Made by a program: the position numbers and the translations under genes. Below the pieces are notes generated by a model, which worked only from the letters and a program-made list of their open reading frames with translations, was not told the origin of the DNA and did no database searches. From positions 186,001 through 250,000 of the forward strand of contig UBNV01000006.1 of the NCBI GenBank assembly GCA_900466945.1: a stretch of DNA of 64,000 bases. Reading direction: 5' to 3'. The number at the start of each line of letters is the position of its first letter. The first letter of the stretch is position 1. This document shows, one piece after another, positions 52,273 through 60,656 of the stretch. The stretch comes from Hyphomicrobiales bacterium (GTDB lineage: Bacteria; Pseudomonadota; Alphaproteobacteria; Rhizobiales; Rhizobiaceae).

Positions 52273-52399
52273 GCGTCAGCCGCGCAGCCGGAGATCGGGA
52301 CGATCCGAGCGAGCCTTGCAGATTGCGATCCGACCATTTGCCGTTTCCCAGCCCGTAAAGTTTATGCGCTAGCCTCTGGTGATCGGTTCAGACCTGCCG

Positions 52400-53038
52400 T
52401 CAGCGCACATCCGCCGCGGCAAAATGCGCCATCTGGTCCGCATGGGCTTTGAGAAAGGCCGGTCTTGCGGTGGCCCGGGCGACATAGGCTTGGCAAGCAG
52501 GGTACTCGCCAAGACCATCGAGCCGCCCGACGAGCCGCAGCACATCCGCCATGGCGATGTCGGCGACGGAGAACGACCCGGCCAGCCAGTCCCCGGTCGT
52601 AAGCACCGCTTCCATGCGCGAGAGCCGTGCGGAGAGAAACCCGACCAGGGCTTGCGGGATGCCGCCTTCCGGCTTGGAAAAGGTCAGGATCGACCAGGGC
52701 ATGCTGGCCGCCTCGACGGAGTTGAGGGCTGCAAACAGCCATTCCGTCACCTTGGCCCGTCCAGCCGGGTCGCCCGGCATCAGCCGATCGCTCTTGGCGC
52801 CCAGATAGAGCAGGATCGCGCCAGTCTCGAAGATGGAAAGGTCGCCATCGGTCAGCCAGGGTACCTGCGCGAAGGGCTGATGCGCGAGATGCTCCGCCTC
52901 GCGCTGGCGAAAGGGCGTGCTGGCCACCTGATAGGGCAGGCCGGCTTCTTCCAGCGCCCAGCGTATCCTGAGGTCGCGCACATAGCCCCGTGGCAGGTCC
53001 GGCACCCAGTCGTAGGTCGTCAGCGTGATGGTCGTCAT
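52400..53038 (-). CDS. Glutathione S-transferase family protein
   Basis: 212 residues. Opens TTITLTTYDWVPDLPRGYV, with the thioredoxin-like segment FAQVPWLTDGDLSIFETGAI (positions ~57-76) and a helical domain ending around SVADIAMADVLRLVG. Different in sequence from the GST at 39.6 kb. Lies next to a MarR gene and DUF899 operon; may belong to the same stress response. Confidence 0.9.
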   Translation of the reverse strand: MTTITLTTYDWVPDLPRGYVRDLRIRWALEEAGLPYQVASTPFRQREAEHLAHQPFAQVPWLTDGDLSIFETGAILLYLGAKSDRLMPGDPAGRAKVTEWLFAALNSVEAASMPWSILTFSKPEGGIPQALVGFLSARLSRMEAVLTTGDWLAGSFSVADIAMADVLRLVGRLDGLGEYPACQAYVARATARPAFLKAHADQMAHFAAADVR

Positions 53039-53122
53039 GAAGGCCCTGCCTTGCTGCGTTGAACGGAAAGAGGGAGGTGAAACGGATCGCGACAGCGCCC
53101 GAAGCGGGGGGGAGGGGTGGAA

Positions 53123-53569
53123 TCACATGCTGACCTCGATCAGCCCCTGGCGCAGCATGCCGGCATCGCTCTGCATGCCGGCTTCGATTTCGCCATGCAC
53201 CTCTTTCCAGATCGGCACGGCGCTCAACAGAGCCGCGGAACCCTCCGCGGTCAGCCTCAGCCGCTTGCCGCGACGGTCCTTCGGGTCGGGCTCGATTGAT
53301 ACCCAGCCACGAGCGGAAAGCGGCTTCAGCGCAGCAGTCAGCGTGGTGCGATCCATGGCCAGAAGTCTGGCAACTGGCCCCATCGGCGGCGGCTCTGGGC
53401 GGTTCAATGCCATCATCAGCGAGAACTGCTGATTGGTCAGTCCAACTGGCTTGAGTGCCAGATCGAAGCGCCGGGCCAAAGCGCGGGCTGCGCGCTGCGC
53501 ATGCAGGCAAAGGCAGGTGTCTTTGACATGAAGGGTGGTGGAATAGGGAATCAGTGGCCCGTTTGACAT
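53123..53569 (-). CDS. MarR-family regulator of the DUF899 operon
   Basis: 148 residues. HTH around MGPVARLLAMDRTTLTAALKPLSARGWVSI (positions ~63-92) and wing DPKDRRGKRLRLT. Two cysteines at the start of the ligand domain (DTCLCLHAQ) could sense oxidants or thiols. Divergent from DUF899-DUF1579-VOC, with a perfect palindrome at 53581-53592 between the start codons. Confidence 0.87.
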   Translation of the reverse strand: MSNGPLIPYSTTLHVKDTCLCLHAQRAARALARRFDLALKPVGLTNQQFSLMMALNRPEPPPMGPVARLLAMDRTTLTAALKPLSARGWVSIEPDPKDRRGKRLRLTAEGSAALLSAVPIWKEVHGEIEAGMQSDAGMLRQGLIEVSM

Positions 53570-53580
53570 GGAATAAATAT

Positions 53581-53592
53581 GTTGATATCAAC
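53581..53592. promoter_or_regulatory. Perfect palindrome GTTGATATCAAC
   Basis: A 12-bp palindrome lies 11 bp from the MarR start and 28 bp from the DUF899 start; the flanks TAAATAT...CTAAAT continue the AT-rich character. Likely MarR operator controlling both directions. Confidence 0.65.
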
Positions 53593-53619
53593 CTAAATGT
53601 CAAGAGGAGGAGTGATAAG

Positions 53620-54351
53620 ATGGAACATTCGATTGTTTCGCGAGAGGAGTGGCTCGAAGCCCGCAAGGCCCTTCTGCAGCAGGAAAAGGAACTGACCCGG
53701 CAGCGCGACCGGGTGAATGCGGAGCGGCAGTCGCTTCCCTGGGTCAAGGTTGACAAGGACTATCGGTTCCAGGCGCCATCAGGCGAAAAGACGCTCGCCG
53801 AGCTCTTCGAGGGCCGCAGCCAGCTGATGATTTACCACTTCATGTTCGGCCCCGATTGGGATGCCGGCTGCCCCGGCTGCTCCTTCTTCGGCGACCACAT
53901 CGACGGCATGCTCCCGCACTTGAACAATCACGACGTCACCTTCGTCTGCGTCTCGCGCGCGCCGCTCGACAAGATCGAGGCCTACAGGCGCCGCATGAAC
54001 TGGCATTTCCCCTGGGTCTCCTCCTTCGGCAGCGAGTTCAACTATGACTTCCACGTCTCCTTTACGCCGGAACAACTGGCCTCAGGCACGGTCCGCTATA
54101 ATTTCCGCGACACCCCGCGCGAGCAGGCGCATGACGAGCTTCCCGGCCTCTCCGCCTTCTACAGGAACGAGAAAGGCGATATCTTCCATACCTATTCGCA
54201 GTATGCGCGCGGCGGCGAGGAGGCCCTCGGCACGCTGATGATCCTCGACCACGCGCCGCTCGGTCGCAACGAGACCGGCACGCTGAGCTTCGTCAAGCGC
54301 AAGGACGAATATGCCGCCAAGCCGGTCGAAACGGCCGGTTGCTGCCACTGA
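53620..54351 (+). CDS. DUF899 thioredoxin-like protein
   Basis: 243 residues. Thioredoxin-like: opens HSIVSREEWLEARKALL, central FGPDWDAGCPGCSFFGDHI (~81-99) with a CxxC, and DDF-like end. DUF899 proteins are thioredoxin-fold and of unknown substrate. Start at 53620 after GAGGAGG; the MarR gene diverges. First of three genes with short gaps (13 and 32 bp), so co-transcribed with DUF1579 and a VOC protein. Confidence 0.85.
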   Translation: MEHSIVSREEWLEARKALLQQEKELTRQRDRVNAERQSLPWVKVDKDYRFQAPSGEKTLAELFEGRSQLMIYHFMFGPDWDAGCPGCSFFGDHIDGMLPHLNNHDVTFVCVSRAPLDKIEAYRRRMNWHFPWVSSFGSEFNYDFHVSFTPEQLASGTVRYNFRDTPREQAHDELPGLSAFYRNEKGDIFHTYSQYARGGEEALGTLMILDHAPLGRNETGTLSFVKRKDEYAAKPVETAGCCH

Positions 54352-54364
54352 AGGAGGATAGACC

Positions 54365-54853
54365 ATGGAATTTCCCAAACCCACGGAACATCACCGCGTC
54401 CTCGACCGCCTCGTCGGCGACTGGCTCTATGTCAGCTCGACAGGACACGAGGCTTATGATCCGGAAGACCCCCTCAAGCGCTGGACCGAGAAGGTCCGGC
54501 CCGTCGGCGATTTCTGGGTCATGGCGGAAGGGGAGGGTGGCATGGGCGACGGCACGCGCTCTTCGATGATCATGACGCTCGGCTACGATCCGCGCCTCGG
54601 CCACTATGTCGGGACCTGGGTGGGCTCGATGATGGACAAGCTCTGGGTCTACAAGGGTTGGCTGGAAGATGATGGCCAGACGCTCGTGCTCGAGGCCGAG
54701 GGGCCGAGCATGGAGGACCCCTCCCGCAACGAGATTTATCGTGATGTCATCCACTTCATCGATGATGACACCAGGACCTTCTCCGGCAGTGTCCGCAAGC
54801 CGGATGGCAGCTTCCACACTTTCATGACGAGCGAATCGAAACGCGTCGGCTGA
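54365..54853 (+). CDS. DUF1579 protein
   Basis: 162 residues. HRVLDRLVGDWLYVSSTGHE near the start, GYDPRLGHYVGTWVGSMMD in the middle and KPDGSFHTFMTSESKRV at the end are characteristic of DUF1579, a lipocalin-like fold of unknown role. GGAGGA precedes the ATG. Middle gene of the MarR-controlled operon. Confidence 0.82.
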   Translation: MEFPKPTEHHRVLDRLVGDWLYVSSTGHEAYDPEDPLKRWTEKVRPVGDFWVMAEGEGGMGDGTRSSMIMTLGYDPRLGHYVGTWVGSMMDKLWVYKGWLEDDGQTLVLEAEGPSMEDPSRNEIYRDVIHFIDDDTRTFSGSVRKPDGSFHTFMTSESKRVG

Positions 54854-54885
54854 CGCCTGGAAACGTGAAAAGAGAGGGATTGCGC

Positions 54886-55662
54886 ATGCACGGGACATTC
54901 ATTTGGCACGAGCTCATGACCCCGGATCCGGCTGCGGCCAAGGCCTTTTACGGCCGGCTACTCGGCTGGGAGCCTACCGATATGCCAATGGAAGGCTTCA
55001 CCTACACCTCGTTCGCAGTGCCTGGATTTCCCTTCGGCGTGGCCGGCATGATGGCGCTGACCGAGGAGTTGAAGGGGCAGGGTATCCCGCCCAACTGGAC
55101 CGGCTACATCGCCGTCGACGACGTCGACAAAACGGCGGCGGACTATCAGAGCGATGGCGGTATGATCTGCCGTCCCCCGGAAGATATCCCCGGTGTCGGC
55201 CGATTCGCCGTCGTCGCCGATCCGCAAGGTGCGGTCGTCTGCATCATGACCCCGATGATGGAAGACAGGAGTACCGGCACCTGGCCCACGCCCGGCAGCA
55301 CCGGCACCGTCGGCTGGAACGAGCTGATGGCCGGCGACTGGGAAAAGGTCTGGGACTTCTACGCCGCGCGCTTCGGCTGGGAAAAGGACATGGCCGTCGA
55401 CATGGATGCCATGGGCATCTACCAGACCTTCAAGTTAGGCGACCGCGGCATCGGCGGCATGATGACCAAGCGGCCGGAAATGCCCATGCCCTATTGGGGC
55501 TTCTACTTCATCGTGCCTGCGATCGATTCGGCGATCGAGAAGGTGAAATCGCTCGGCGGTCAGCTGCTGATGGGGCCGCATCAGGTTCCCGGTGGCTCCT
55601 GGATCGCCGCCTGCCAGGATCCGCAAGGGGCGTATTTCAACCTGACGTCGGCCACGAAATGA
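54886..55662 (+). CDS. Two-domain VOC family protein
   Basis: 258 residues with two tandem VOC modules: HELMTPDPAAAKAFYGRLLG (~6-25) and NELMAGDWEKVWDFYAARFG (~145-164), each followed by a closing ADPQGAVVCIM / QDPQGAYFNLT. Metal ligands H and E/D are partly kept. Such proteins are annotated as glyoxalase-like and often adjoin DUF1579. Start at 54886 follows GAGAGGGA. Confidence 0.85.
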   Translation: MHGTFIWHELMTPDPAAAKAFYGRLLGWEPTDMPMEGFTYTSFAVPGFPFGVAGMMALTEELKGQGIPPNWTGYIAVDDVDKTAADYQSDGGMICRPPEDIPGVGRFAVVADPQGAVVCIMTPMMEDRSTGTWPTPGSTGTVGWNELMAGDWEKVWDFYAARFGWEKDMAVDMDAMGIYQTFKLGDRGIGGMMTKRPEMPMPYWGFYFIVPAIDSAIEKVKSLGGQLLMGPHQVPGGSWIAACQDPQGAYFNLTSATK

Positions 55663-55665
55663 CGC

Positions 55666-55704
55666 ACAAAGGCCGGAGTGGCGCACTGCCGCTCCGGCCT
55701 TTGT
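55666..55704. terminator. Terminator of the DUF899 operon
   Basis: ACAAAGGCCGGAG and CTCCGGCCTTTGT, 13-bp perfect arms around 13 nt, starting 4 bp after the VOC stop, with T-runs on both strands. Also usable by the convergent gene. Confidence 0.88.
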
Positions 55705-55737
55705 CGAATTCTGCTTCATGGCTCGTGTGCGCTGGCC

Positions 55738-55965
55738 TCAGCCGCGCTTCACGGCCTTTTTCACGGCACGCTTCTTCGGTGCGGGCGCGTTTTCGGCCTC
55801 GACCGCCTCGCGCTGCATGCGCAGGGCCTTCAGGGCTTCGGTCTTGCGTTCGCGCGCCGTTGCTTCCGCTGCGATCAGCGAGCGGGCGACGCTGTCGGTT
55901 GTCGCAGCCTTGTCCTGCGGCGAAACCTTCTCGGGCTTGAAAAATGCGTCTTTGGTGGCATTCAT
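55738..55965 (-). CDS. Small basic hypothetical protein
   Basis: 75 residues from MNATKDAFFKPEKVS, AAGGA ribosome site. Composition is charged: a helix-rich centre (SLIAAEATARERKTEALKAL) and a basic tail (APKKRAVKKAVKRG). No signal peptide. Family not recognised; similar short proteins exist in rhizobia. It may bind nucleic acid or ribosome through the tail, but this is a guess. Confidence 0.7.
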   Translation of the reverse strand: MNATKDAFFKPEKVSPQDKAATTDSVARSLIAAEATARERKTEALKALRMQREAVEAENAPAPKKRAVKKAVKRG

Positions 55966-56134
55966 GTCGGGGTCCTTCCTGCAGCCTGGCTGCCTGTCTC
56001 GGCATGGGGGTGAGGTCCGGCGGCCCTGGCCCGATGGAATGGCCTGATGACCTAGGCCGATGACCGAGGAAAGGCCGCTGGCCTTCCTCCTGGTCGGACA
56101 TCCGCGCGCCCTGGGGCGCACGGAGGTGGTCGTG

Positions 56135-56254
56135 TCAGCGTGCGCCGCGAACGGCAGCCTTCTTAGGAGCCGGAAGCAGGCCTTCGCGCTGCATCTTCTT
56201 CTTCAGCACGCGGAGCGCCTGGTCGACATTGTTGTCACGAACGAGAACTTGCAC
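56135..56254 (-). CDS. Shortened S21 ribosomal protein (39 residues)
   Basis: From GTG 56254 (GGAAAGGAAACGACC upstream). The first ~25 residues, [20 protein letters not shown] then MQREG, are S21. The usual middle and C-terminus (~40 residues) are missing; the protein ends [15 protein letters not shown]21 in this group is about 70-80 residues, and a second QREG block lies near its C-terminus from memory, so an in-frame deletion between the two REG-like segments would create exactly this form. It may not assemble fully, or may be a special paralogue. Its promoter and ribosome site look intact. Confidence 0.75.
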   Translation of the reverse strand: MQVLVRDNNVDQALRVLKKKMQREGLLPAPKKAAVRGAR

Positions 56255-56404
56255 GGTCGTTTCCTTTCCGGGCGTGGAGCCCGATTTATCTTGTGTTTCG
56301 AAAAAGGGGATACTGCAGGCTAACGCGCCACGCCCCGGCGAAGATCCCGAAAAAATCGGGTTTGGCCCATCGCATACAGCAGTTGCGTCAGGCCAACAAT
56401 AAAA

Positions 56405-56427
56405 AAGGCCGGGCGAAACCCGACCTT
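56405..56427 (-). terminator. Terminator of the cold-shock gene
   Basis: Minus strand AAGGTCGGG-TTTCG-CCCGGCCTT (one U-G pair) followed by TTTTTATT, 62 bp after the csp stop. The wobble only works on the minus transcript, so it is directional. Confidence 0.8.
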
Positions 56428-56488
56428 CCATCGCCACTCAGCCCCCTCTGCGGAATATCCGTGATCAGCGGGGGCGAGCGACAAATCC

Positions 56489-56698
56489 TTAAGCGGCGCG
56501 CAGGTTGTCGGCCGAGCTCTTGCCCGAACGCTTGTCCTGAACGATGTCGTAGCCGATCTTCTGGCCTTCGACGAGATCGCGCATGCCGGCGCGCTGAACG
56601 GCAGAGATGTGGACGAACACGTCGGCAGAGCCTTCATCCGGCTGAATGAAGCCAAAACCCTTGGTGCTGTTGAACCACTTTACGGTACCTGTGTTCAT
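56489..56698 (-). CDS. Cold-shock protein (CspA family)
   Basis: 69 residues; complete cold-shock domain with RNP motifs KGFGFIQ (~13-19) and DVFVHIS (~26-32). RNA chaperone binding single-stranded nucleic acid. AAAGGAAATCG precedes the ATG. A long leader (56699-56830) upstream is usual for csp genes and may fold in response to temperature. Confidence 0.95.
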   Translation of the reverse strand: MNTGTVKWFNSTKGFGFIQPDEGSADVFVHISAVQRAGMRDLVEGQKIGYDIVQDKRSGKSSADNLRAA

Positions 56699-57170
56699 AA
56701 CGATTTCCTTTCAATCGTTGGGCGTGCCGCCGAGACATTCGACGGCTGGTATATCGACGTTGAAGGAAATCTGGCGTGCGCCGGGGGCGCGTAGACAAAG
56801 TCGCTCGCAATCTTCGATGGCGGCAATATAGTGGGTGCGAACCGCGCTGACAAGCAAAAATGGCCGACTGCCGCCATTGTGGCGGCGATTGCCACTGTAT
56901 GAGGCCTCAAAATGCCAGGAAAATCAGGGCTCGTCACGCGCCGCCGCCAATGGCTGCCGCAGCGAGGACGGCCTCAGATCGCCGCGCATTCATTCGCATT
57001 CTCTTAGCCAAATCTGCTGAAATCCGTCTCCGCAAGAGCCGTCGGCCGTTCCACGCAGAAACAGTACAACGATTCTTCACGCGCCCTTGATACGAGTGGC
57101 CCGGTCCGGCCACCCTGCCTTCGGGGCAGAGTGCCGACATGCGTCTTTCTCTCAGCAACGGGCATTTCCG
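56699..57170. other. 472-bp region: csp leader plus spacer
   Basis: 56699-56830 is the probable 5' leader and promoter area of the csp gene. In 56840-57170 a 76-codon frame exists but lacks a ribosome site and has an atypical Arg/Ala composition. No gene supported. Confidence 0.5.
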
Positions 57171-57662
57171 ATGAACAAGTTCCTCGCCGCAACGGCCATC
57201 CTTCTGATCTCCGCTACCGCATCGCTTGCCGGCAGCTTCACTTTCCCGGCCGACGAACCGGCCGCGACCGTTGAAATTCCGGATGACTGGCAGCCGACCG
57301 AAACCGACTACGGCATTGAAGGCAATTCGCCGGACGCCGGCACCTACATCTCCTTCGATATTGCCGGCGCCGAAGACATGGATCAGGTGATGACCGACGT
57401 CTTTGCGTTCCTCGAGGAAAACGGCGTCACCGCCGATCCGGCGAGCCAGAAGGAATCGAAGGACGAGCTGAACGGCATGACGTTCCAGACCATCGACTGG
57501 AAGGGTACCGACAAGGACGGCCCGGTTTCGATCGGCGTCGGCATCATCGGCCTTTCGGAAGAAAAGATTGCCATCGTCACCTATTGGGCCTCGACTGAAA
57601 CCGAAGCGCAGAACCTGCCGGAAGTTGGCAAGATCCTCGCCACGCTGCAGCCGGCCGAATAA
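57171..57662 (+). CDS. Exported hypothetical protein
   Basis: 163 residues. Signal peptide MNKFLAATAILLISATASLA, then a mature acidic protein with SFTFPADEPAATVEIPDDW and VGIIGLSEEKIAIVTYW. Family not recognised; similar single-domain secreted proteins occur in rhizobia. A terminator follows at 57699. The chosen start gives a clean signal peptide; the longer open frame upstream has none. Confidence 0.78.
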   Translation: MNKFLAATAILLISATASLAGSFTFPADEPAATVEIPDDWQPTETDYGIEGNSPDAGTYISFDIAGAEDMDQVMTDVFAFLEENGVTADPASQKESKDELNGMTFQTIDWKGTDKDGPVSIGVGIIGLSEEKIAIVTYWASTETEAQNLPEVGKILATLQPAE

Positions 57663-57698
57663 GGCCTGACGCGATTCGACCGACGGCAGACAAAGATG

Positions 57699-57733
57699 CG
57701 CCCCGTGCTCGAAAAAAGGCCGGGGCGCTTTTC
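57699..57733 (+). terminator. Rho-independent terminator
   Basis: GCGCCCCG (57699-57706) pairs with CGGGGCGC (57722-57729), followed by TTTT; 36 bp after the stop of the exported protein. Confidence 0.88.
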
Positions 57734-57927
57734 GTTGCTTTAAGCACCGATATGCGCTGCTGGTCCGGTCGTTGGGATGGGGCCGGTGGCGGTGCTCACG
57801 ATCGGCGAAATGCCGCAGCCGGCGCGGTGGCCGAGTTCCATGGCGACAAGCCGGCCGCGATCTGCTACGAGAGCGCACCCGTTCCTGGAGTGACGGGCGA
57901 TCTCTAAGCCACGAAAGCCAGCCGACC

Positions 57928-58047
57928 ATGACCATTGCTGTGGGCCTCTCCTTCGGAAGCCCCGTGTCGCGCGCCCCGATTTTGGGCGCATCCAGCCTCT
58001 CCGCCGCCATTCCCGATCACGACAACCTTTCGGAGGCTGGCCAGTGA
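57928..58047 (+). CDS. Possible 39-codon ORF overlapping the desaturase start
   Basis: MTIAVGLSFGSPVSRA then a run to EAGQ, stop TGA overlapping the desaturase GTG (GTGA). Overlap suggests translational coupling, but the upstream ribosome site is weak (AAAGCCAGCCGACC) and the sequence is unlike a known family. The rest of the 57734-57927 gap shows nothing. Low confidence. Confidence 0.25.
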   Translation: MTIAVGLSFGSPVSRAPILGASSLSAAIPDHDNLSEAGQ

Positions 58048-59096
58048 GTGCTGCATTCGACTATCGCGACGATCAGATCCCCGAGGACGAGACCCCCGAT
58101 GCAAAGGCTTGGCTGAAAATCGTCAATGCCTATCGCAAGCCCAACCTGACGCGCTCAAGCGTCGAGCTCGCCATCACCCTCGTTCCCTTCCTGGCTCTCT
58201 GGGCCGGTGCCTGGGCGAGCTTCCAGTTCGGCTTCTGGCCGGGGCTCGTCTTGGTCCTTCCGGCCGGGGCCTTCCTGTTGCGCCTTTTCATCATCCAGCA
58301 CGATTGCGGTCATGGAGCTTTCTTCGCCCGCCGTTCGATCGACGACTGGACCGGACGTCTCCTCGGCGTGCTGACCTATACCCCTTACGACTACTGGCGC
58401 CGGGCGCATGCCGAGCATCATGCGACTGCCGGCAATCTCGAGGAACGCGGCGTGGGCGACATCACCACGCTGACGGTCGCCGAATACCGCGCGCTGTCGC
58501 CGCTCGGCCGCCTCGGCTATCGCCTCTATCGCAACCCGATCGTGCTCTTCGGCATCGGCCCGATCTGGGTCTTCCTCTTGAAGCAGCGTCTTCCCTTCGG
58601 CATGATGAAGGACGGGGCTTTGCCCTGGGTCTCGACCATGGCCACCAATGCCGGCATGGTCGCCGTCGCCGCGCTGATGATCTGGCTCGCTGGCCTCGAT
58701 ACCTTCCTCGTCGTGCATCTGCCCATCGTGCTGATCGCTGGCGCCCTTGGCATCTGGCTCTTCTACGTCCAGCACCAGTTCGAAGACACCCACTGGTCGA
58801 ACCCTCCGGAATGGCAGTTCCAGCACGCTGCCCTGCATGGCGCGTCCCATTACGACTTGCCCTGGGGCCTGCGCTGGCTGACAGGTCATATCGGCGTGCA
58901 CCACGTGCATCACCTGTCGAGCAAGATCCCCTTCTACCGCCTGCCGGAAGTCCTGCGCGACCATCCCGAACTGAAGACGATCAGCCGCATCACGCTGAGA
59001 GAAAGCTTCGCCTGCGTAAAGCTCGTCCTCTGGGACGAAGCCCGCGGCCGGCTCGTTTCGTTCCGCGAGGCGCGCCGCATGGTGGTGGCCGCCTGA
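58044..59096 (+). CDS. Fatty acid desaturase
   Basis: 350 residues from GTG 58044 (GGAGG upstream). Three histidine boxes of membrane desaturases: HDCGH (~90-94), HAEHH (~125-129) and HVHH (~291-294), with hydrophobic segments in between. Introduces a double bond in acyl lipids at the inner membrane, for fluidity control at low temperature; a cold-shock gene lies 1.4 kb upstream. Regiochemistry not predictable. Confidence 0.92.
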   Translation: MSAAFDYRDDQIPEDETPDAKAWLKIVNAYRKPNLTRSSVELAITLVPFLALWAGAWASFQFGFWPGLVLVLPAGAFLLRLFIIQHDCGHGAFFARRSIDDWTGRLLGVLTYTPYDYWRRAHAEHHATAGNLEERGVGDITTLTVAEYRALSPLGRLGYRLYRNPIVLFGIGPIWVFLLKQRLPFGMMKDGALPWVSTMATNAGMVAVAALMIWLAGLDTFLVVHLPIVLIAGALGIWLFYVQHQFEDTHWSNPPEWQFQHAALHGASHYDLPWGLRWLTGHIGVHHVHHLSSKIPFYRLPEVLRDHPELKTISRITLRESFACVKLVLWDEARGRLVSFREARRMVVAA

Positions 59097-59123
59097 TCTC
59101 TGCACCACAGCTTCAAAACAGAT

Positions 59124-59155
59124 ACGCCCGTTGTTCGACCGAGCAGCGGGCGTTT
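59124..59155 (+). terminator. Terminator after the desaturase
   Basis: ACGCCCG and CGGGCGT around a partly paired 16-nt loop, then TTT, in the gap between the convergent desaturase and WYL genes. Confidence 0.75.
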
Positions 59156-59186
59156 CCTTATTGACGGTGCACAGCGGGGCCTTTCG

Positions 59187-59879
59187 TCAGCCTTTTGCAC
59201 CGGTCTCCCATCCCGCCACCCACAGCTTGCGCAGCCGATCTCCCTCGCGGCGAAAATGCTCGCCCGTCGCCCGGCAATCCCTGACGCGATCAACGCGGAA
59301 ATTGCGGATCCCGTCGCGCAGCTCGCACCAGCCGACGATGACAGCTGCTTCGGCATAATGGATCACCGCGATCGGCCGGATCCTGCGCGTCGTCCCGTCT
59401 TGCCGTTCGTTGACATAGTCGATGTCGAGTTTTTCCTCGTTGCGGATCGCCCGGCGGATCATCGAGAAGTCGACGGCCTCTGGCGCCTCCGCCACCCGTC
59501 CCCAGGCATAGAGCGAGCGCGACAGGATCGATTCGCGCAGCGGTGCAGGCAAGGCCGCCGCGATCTTGTCCAGCACGCGGGCGGAGGCATCGCGCAGCTC
59601 GCGGTCCGCCGTGCGTTTGGTCAGCGCCATGCCGAGCACGATCGCCTCGGTTTCTTCCGGCGTAAACATCAGCGGCGGCAGGTGAAAACCGGGGCGCAGG
59701 ATATAGCCGATCCCGCGCTCACCCTCGATCGGCACGCGCATCGCCTGGAGTGCCGCGATATCGCGATAGATCGAGCGCTGCGTCACCTCCAGCTTTTCCG
59801 CGATCTGCTGCGCCGTTATCGGGTGGGCCGCAAGCCTCAAGGTCTGGATGATCTCGAACAGCCGGGACGCCTTGCGCAT
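59187..59879 (-). CDS. WYL-domain transcriptional regulator (YafY type)
   Basis: 230 residues. N-terminal HTH_11 (ITAQQIAEKLEVTQRSIYRDIAALQ, positions ~21-45) followed by a WYL-like ligand domain (AVIVGWCELRDGIRNFRVDRV). Divergent from the LysE exporter, with a dyad between the genes, so probably its regulator. WYL domains can bind nucleic-acid fragments or small ligands. Confidence 0.88.
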   Translation of the reverse strand: MRKASRLFEIIQTLRLAAHPITAQQIAEKLEVTQRSIYRDIAALQAMRVPIEGERGIGYILRPGFHLPPLMFTPEETEAIVLGMALTKRTADRELRDASARVLDKIAAALPAPLRESILSRSLYAWGRVAEAPEAVDFSMIRRAIRNEEKLDIDYVNERQDGTTRRIRPIAVIHYAEAAVIVGWCELRDGIRNFRVDRVRDCRATGEHFRREGDRLRKLWVAGWETGAKG

Positions 59880-59897
59880 GGGTCAGACCTCATCTCA

Positions 59898-59917
59898 ACT
59901 GACACACCTTTGTCAGT
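59898..59917. promoter_or_regulatory. Dyad ACTGACA-N6-TGTCAGT
   Basis: Perfect 7-bp arms (59898-59904 and 59911-59917), 19 bp from the WYL regulator start. Such ACTGACA/TGTCAGT sites are typical next to YafY-type regulators; likely autoregulatory operator. Confidence 0.62.
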
Positions 59918-60001
59918 AGCCCTTGTCTAGAGCATCCTCAACGCATTGAAAACAGGCCTCTCCCTGCGGATGGCCTGTCTGATCGAGGAGATCCTACTGA
60001 C

Positions 60002-60637
60002 ATGACCTATGCCGAAAACCTCTGGCTTTTCACCCTGCTTCTCGCCGGCATCATCGTCGTGCCCGGCATGGACATGATCTTCGTTGTCGCGAATGGCCTG
60101 ACGGGTGGCCGGCGCGCAGGCATTGCCGCAACCTCCGGCATCATGCTGGGCGGCGCCTTCCACACGCTCTTCGGCACGATCGCCGTAACGGCACTGTCGA
60201 CCCTCGTTCCGCAACTTGCCGGCCCCATGCTGGTGATCGGAGCAGCCTACATGATCTGGATCGGTTACACGCTCGCCAAAAGCGCCATCGTCATCGACGG
60301 CATCGAGGCGTCGAACCTGCATCGAACGACCCGGATCTTCACCCAGGGGCTGATCACATGTCTCCTCAACCCGAAGGCCTGGTTGTTCATCCTCGCCGTC
60401 TATCCGCAGTTCATGCGCCCCGAATACGGCCCGTTCTGGCGCCAGGCGTTGATGATGGGCGCGCTGACGCTGCTGTTGCAGGGACTGATCTATGGCGGAT
60501 TGGCCATCGCTGCGGCCAGGGGACGGGACGCGCTCGTCTCCAAGCCCGGGATCACCATCTGGATCGGCCGCGGCGCGGGCTGGTTGCTGGTGGCCGTCGC
60601 CACGTTGATGCTGGTCGAGGGATGGAGCAAATGGTGA
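60002..60637 (+). CDS. LysE-family exporter
   Basis: 211 residues, six hydrophobic helices. LysE signature VVPGMDMIFVVANGLTGGRRAGIAATSG (positions ~19-46) and the TCLLNPKAWLFIL block. Exports amino acids or derivatives. Paired with the divergent WYL regulator; the substrate is unknown. Confidence 0.9.
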   Translation: MTYAENLWLFTLLLAGIIVVPGMDMIFVVANGLTGGRRAGIAATSGIMLGGAFHTLFGTIAVTALSTLVPQLAGPMLVIGAAYMIWIGYTLAKSAIVIDGIEASNLHRTTRIFTQGLITCLLNPKAWLFILAVYPQFMRPEYGPFWRQALMMGALTLLLQGLIYGGLAIAAARGRDALVSKPGITIWIGRGAGWLLVAVATLMLVEGWSKW

Positions 60638-60656
60638 GTTGAGAAAGGGGAGGGAG

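Noticed and set aside
56860-57090. 76-codon ORF in the csp-exported protein gap
   Set aside because: No ribosome site; Arg/Ala-rich with Cys-His start unlike a known small protein.
57935-59164. 409-codon plus-strand frame in another phase of the desaturase
   Set aside because: Arg/Pro-rich shadow; the desaturase frame carries all histidine boxes.
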